A model generated the notes under the pieces. The model did not search any database. It was given only the letters and a program-made list of their open reading frames with translations, and was not told the origin of the DNA. A program made the translations under genes and the position numbers. Below are positions 61,116 to 64,000 of a DNA stretch of 64,000 nucleotides, in pieces. Source of the DNA: Confluentibacter flavum (GTDB lineage Bacteria; Bacteroidota; Bacteroidia; Flavobacteriales; Flavobacteriaceae); the NCBI RefSeq assembly GCF_002843175.1, contig NZ_PJEO01000054.1, forward strand, positions 1-64,000, written 5' to 3'. Positions within the stretch are counted from its first letter, which is position 1. Every line of letters starts with the position of its first letter.

Positions 61116-62540
61116 ATGAAAAAATTACCGTTATTCATTTGGGCCGTCGTATTATTGGGATTTACTTCCTGTCAGGAAAAAATCGACCCAAACCCTGTAT
61201 TAACTATTGAAGGTGGTCAAATACAAGGAGTTCAGACTCCTTCAGAAGGTATTGTGGCTTATAAAGGAATTCCTTTTGCTGCGCCACCAGTAGGTGATTT
61301 GCGTTGGAAAGGACCACAACCGATACTTCCTTGGGAAGGTGTAAAAATAGCAGATGCTTATGGAGATGCCGCATCTCAACTAACATGGGATCCTGAAAGT
61401 TTTTATGGCAAAGAATGGCAAGCTAGCGGTTCTGTGCCGTTTAGTGAAGATTGTCTTTACCTAAACGTTTGGACACCTGCCGCAGGTAAATTAGAGGAAA
61501 AACTTCCAGTGGCTATGTGGATACATGGTGGTGGATACCGTGAAGGTTTTGCTTTTGAGCCAGAAATGGATGGTGGTGAAGATTGGGCATCTCGTGGCGT
61601 TATTTTAGTAACCGTAACCTACCGTCTTGGTGTTATGGGGTTCTTTTCGCATCCACTTTTATCGGATGAAAGCCCTAATGGAGTATCTGGCAATTATGGG
61701 CTTATGGATCAAGCTGCAGCATTAAAATGGATTAACAAAAACATTGCACAGTTTGGTGGAGACTCAAATAACATTACTATATTTGGTCAGAGTGCCGGAG
61801 CAGGCAGTGTGCAATCATTATGTGCATCGCCGCAATCTAAAAACTTAATCAGCAAAGCAATAAGTATGAGTGGTGGGGGTTTAGGTTCCAGACCCGGAAC
61901 ACCGCTTGATACCGCTCAAGTAGCTAACAAAAAGTTGATGGACTTTTTTGAGAAAACTACCTTAGATGATATGCGTACGCTTTCTTTTGATGAACTTATA
62001 GAAATGTCCCAAAAATATGCTGATACCACAAAAACCCGTGTTGGCTGGAGTCCTGTGATTGATGGTTATTTTTTAAATAACACATTTTCTGATGAAGCAT
62101 TGGCAAACAACATACCAGATATTCCATATATGATTGGTTTTACTGCAAACGATTTAAGTGATATGACGAAGCCGGTGAACGATTTTGCAGCCTTGCGTGC
62201 AGAGCAGAGCGATAAACCTACTTATGCCTATTTGTTTCAACGCCAATTGCCAGGTGACGAAAGCGGTGCTTTCCACTCTGCCGATTTATGGTATGTATTT
62301 CATTCCTTAAAACACAGTTGGAGGCCTTTTACGGCCGGTGATGAGGCATTAAGTAATCAAATAGTAGATTATTGGACTAATTTTGCCAAGTTTGGAGACC
62401 CCAATGGTAAAGATGGTGGCGCATGGAAACCTTATACCAAAGAACACCCTGAATTTATGCTATTGGATGCGAATGGTGATAAAGCGGACTTAAAAATGTC
62501 AGCGACTCCAGAATACAAAGGAAATTCATTTAGCAGGTAG
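61116..62540 (+). CDS. Type B carboxylesterase lipoprotein
   Basis: A 474-residue carboxylesterase/lipase family (COesterase) protein with a lipoprotein signal ending FTSC (Cys19). Marks: YKGIPFAAPPVGDLRWKGPQ, EDCLYLNVWTP, the oxyanion stretch MWIHGGGY at 134-141, the nucleophile elbow GQSAG with Ser226 (Gln in place of the usual Glu), and the His-containing GAFHSADLWYVF near 380. The substrate is unknown; polysaccharide-ester, lipid and drug esters are all cut by this family. It has its own promoter and terminator. Confidence 0.87.
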   Translation: MKKLPLFIWAVVLLGFTSCQEKIDPNPVLTIEGGQIQGVQTPSEGIVAYKGIPFAAPPVGDLRWKGPQPILPWEGVKIADAYGDAASQLTWDPESFYGKEWQASGSVPFSEDCLYLNVWTPAAGKLEEKLPVAMWIHGGGYREGFAFEPEMDGGEDWASRGVILVTVTYRLGVMGFFSHPLLSDESPNGVSGNYGLMDQAAALKWINKNIAQFGGDSNNITIFGQSAGAGSVQSLCASPQSKNLISKAISMSGGGLGSRPGTPLDTAQVANKKLMDFFEKTTLDDMRTLSFDELIEMSQKYADTTKTRVGWSPVIDGYFLNNTFSDEALANNIPDIPYMIGFTANDLSDMTKPVNDFAALRAEQSDKPTYAYLFQRQLPGDESGAFHSADLWYVFHSLKHSWRPFTAGDEALSNQIVDYWTNFAKFGDPNGKDGGAWKPYTKEHPEFMLLDANGDKADLKMSATPEYKGNSFSR

Positions 62541-62561
62541 GATTATAATCATGATATAATG

Positions 62562-62600
62562 AAGGTGGTACTCACAAAAGGTATCACCTTTATTCGTTTT
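62562..62600 (+). terminator. Terminator behind the carboxylesterase gene
   Basis: AAGGTGGTAC pairs with GTATCACCTT (one G-U) over a 9-base loop, followed by TATTCGTTTT. It lies between convergent genes. Confidence 0.65.
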
Positions 62601-62614
62601 AACTAAATCAAAAC

Positions 62615-63220
62615 TTAATGGAGTTTCATATTTCCATTCAACTCATCAATATAATTTAAAACAGCATCTTTGCCTATGTCGTTAGTGGCGGAAGTTATAA
62701 AGTAATTGGGCATATCTTCCCAAGTTTCCAGTAAAATCGTTTTATAGGCGACTACATGGTTTTCAATTGCTTGTGGTTTTAGTTTGTCGGCTTTAGTAAA
62801 AACAATAGAAAATGGGATGCCGTTTTCGCCTAGCCATTGCATAAATTCTAAATCAATCGTTTGGGGTTCGTGCCTGATATCTACCAAGACAAAAGCAGAT
62901 ACTAATTGTTCCCGCAAACCAAAATATTGGGTAATAAATTTTTGAAATGTTTTTTTTGAGGATTTGGAAACACGAGCATAACCATAACCAGGCAAATCAA
63001 CCAAATGCCAGTTTTTATTAATCAAAAAGTGATTTATTAATTGCGTTTTTCCAGGTCTACCAGATGTTTTTGCCAAACTCTTTTTGTTGGTAAGCATGTT
63101 TATTAGTGATGATTTGCCTACATTACTTCTGCCAATAAAAGCATATTCTGGGAGCAAAGCCTTAGGGCATTTGGCAACATCAGAGTTGCTCATAACAAAT
63201 TCAGCAGATTTAATATCCAT
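62615..63220 (-). CDS. engB: Ribosome-biogenesis GTPase EngB (YihA/YsxC)
   Basis: A 201-residue small GTPase needed for assembly of the large ribosomal subunit. G1 is FIGRSNVGKSSLIN, the switch I part KTSGRPGKTQLINHF, G3 DLPGYGYA, G4 FTKADKL and G5 ITSATNDIG. Length and the start MDIKSAEFVMSNSDVAKCP match the family. It is downstream of the alpha/beta hydrolase with a 50-base gap on the same strand. Confidence 0.94.
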   Translation of the reverse strand: MDIKSAEFVMSNSDVAKCPKALLPEYAFIGRSNVGKSSLINMLTNKKSLAKTSGRPGKTQLINHFLINKNWHLVDLPGYGYARVSKSSKKTFQKFITQYFGLREQLVSAFVLVDIRHEPQTIDLEFMQWLGENGIPFSIVFTKADKLKPQAIENHVVAYKTILLETWEDMPNYFITSATNDIGKDAVLNYIDELNGNMKLH

Positions 63221-63270
63221 GATTATATAATTTGTGTTTGGTATTTGAGGTTATCTAATTTTTTAGATTT

Positions 63271-64000
63271 TTAATACCCTCTTTTTTGCAACCAACCATC
63301 AAGAATTTGGTTAAATTCATCAGGATGTTCCATCATGGCAGCATGTCCACATTTATCTATCCAAAATAAGTCGGAATCTGGTAACAAACCATGAAATTCT
63401 TCAGCAACTTCTGGAGGAGTTACATTATCATTTTTCCCCCAAATGATACAGGTTGGAATAGTCATTTTGGGCAAATCTTTAGCCATATTATGCCTTATAG
63501 CACTTTTTGCAATGGCTAAGGTTTTGATTAATTTATTTCTGTCATTTACGGTTTCGTAAACTTCATCAACAATCTCTTTTGTTGCTATAGCAGGATCATA
63601 AAAGACATTTTGGGCTTTCTTTTTTATAACCTCATAATCGCTTCTTTTGGTATAACCACCGCCCATGGCGCTTTCGTAAAGCCCTGAACTTCCGGTTATT
63701 ATAAGAGCCTTTATTTTTTCTGGATATAATTTAGTATGGTATAGGCCAATATGGCCTCCTAACGAATTTCCTAATAAAATAACCTCTTTAAATCCTTTAA
63801 ATTCAATAAAATCATGTAAGTATTTGGCAAAGCTTTTTACATTGGTTTTTAGCAAAGATTGGGTGTAAATAGGCAATTCGGGTATAATAACTTGATAGCC
63901 TTTTGCACTAAAAAATTTTATAACAGAATCAAAATTACTTAAACCACCCATAAGGCCGTGTAAAACAATAATGGGAGTGCCTTCTCCAGCTTCAATATAG
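63271..64000 (-). CDS. Alpha/beta hydrolase, 5' end outside the window
   Basis: The last 242 residues of an alpha/beta-hydrolase. The frame stays open to the right edge and reads YIEAGEGTPIIVLHGLMGG, where HG is the oxyanion-hole motif, so the internal Met often chosen as a start is not the real one. The nucleophile elbow is LLGNSLGGHIGLYH, the acid Asp lies in WGKNDNVTPP and the catalytic His in DKCGHAAMMEHPDEF. The layout is that of small esterases or C-C hydrolases of the MhpC/BioH kind; the substrate is unknown. Confidence 0.85.
   Translation of the reverse strand, partial: YIEAGEGTPIIVLHGLMGGLSNFDSVIKFFSAKGYQVIIPELPIYTQSLLKTNVKSFAKYLHDFIEFKGFKEVILLGNSLGGHIGLYHTKLYPEKIKALIITGSSGLYESAMGGGYTKRSDYEVIKKKAQNVFYDPAIATKEIVDEVYETVNDRNKLIKTLAIAKSAIRHNMAKDLPKMTIPTCIIWGKNDNVTPPEVAEEFHGLLPDSDLFWIDKCGHAAMMEHPDEFNQILDGWLQKRGY

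Noticed and set aside
1-64000. CRISPR array, insertion sequence, prophage or toxin-antitoxin pair
   Set aside because: No regularly spaced repeats, no transposase or phage proteins and no small toxin-like gene pairs were seen among the genes.

Overview
The window reads as chromosome of a low-GC, probably marine member of the Flavobacteriaceae (Bacteroidota). The evidence is the A-rich leaders without Shine-Dalgarno sequences, promoters of the TTTG-N19-TAnnTTTG type, the NUDIX-type arabinose regulator, a mevalonate-pathway GHMP kinase of the GYDIA type beside a class II HMG-CoA reductase, and the gene order coaX / outer-membrane protein / TPR protein / lptC / CNNM transporter / SurA-like foldase. 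I see no insertion sequence, prophage, CRISPR array or SusC/SusD pair.

Left part (1-33 kb): carbohydrate catabolism in four blocks. (1) 4303-11918 (+): a GH10 xylanase lipoprotein, an IlvD/Edd sugar-acid dehydratase, a GntP permease, an FAH-family dehydratase, a secreted esterase and a 2-oxoglutarate-semialdehyde dehydrogenase. Together these form a non-phosphorylative (Weimberg-type) pentonate route to 2-oxoglutarate coupled to xylan breakdown. A convergent SGNH acetylesterase follows. (2) 14241-20285 (+): a 6-deoxyhexose (most likely L-fucose) oxidative cluster with a zinc alcohol dehydrogenase, two SDRs, a diketo-acid hydrolase, a lactonase, a FucP symporter and a DUF718 mutarotase. No fuconate dehydratase is present in it. 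(3) 27115-20365 (-): araB-araD-araA-galM-SSS transporter, the phosphorylative arabinose pathway, divergent from the NUDIX/winged-helix regulator AraR, with an operator-like palindrome over the promoter. (4) Scattered genes: GH3-like adenylating enzyme, DJ-1/PfpI protein, an FAD oxidoreductase plus membrane polyferredoxin pair, and a GH113-like lipoprotein.

Middle part (32-38 kb): phosphoesterase, sterol desaturase-like hydroxylase, purine nucleoside phosphorylase, and a compact arsenosugar block (DUF2064 glycosyltransferase, radical-SAM ArsS, CxxC peroxidase-like protein) that lacks the expected methyltransferase. manA follows, then tRNA-Phe, whose leader carries a broken second copy of the tRNA 5' half interrupted by an 18-bp palindrome.

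Right part (38-64 kb): housekeeping and envelope genes. These are the coaX-to-foldase cluster, mevalonate enzymes, two POT peptide transporters, a thioredoxin-like protein, a surE-lpxB-NlpC/P60-comEC operon, a Prc-like protease with an ABC permease, a type-B carboxylesterase, engB, and an alpha/beta hydrolase that runs off the right edge.

The most unusual non-coding structures are the tRNA-Phe relic with its palindrome (38102-38145), a 34-bp perfect palindrome followed by seven Ts inside the lptC signal-peptide codons (41796-41833), and the operator-like palindromes in front of the ara and deoxyhexose operons. All functional names rest on motif recognition by eye; no database search was run.
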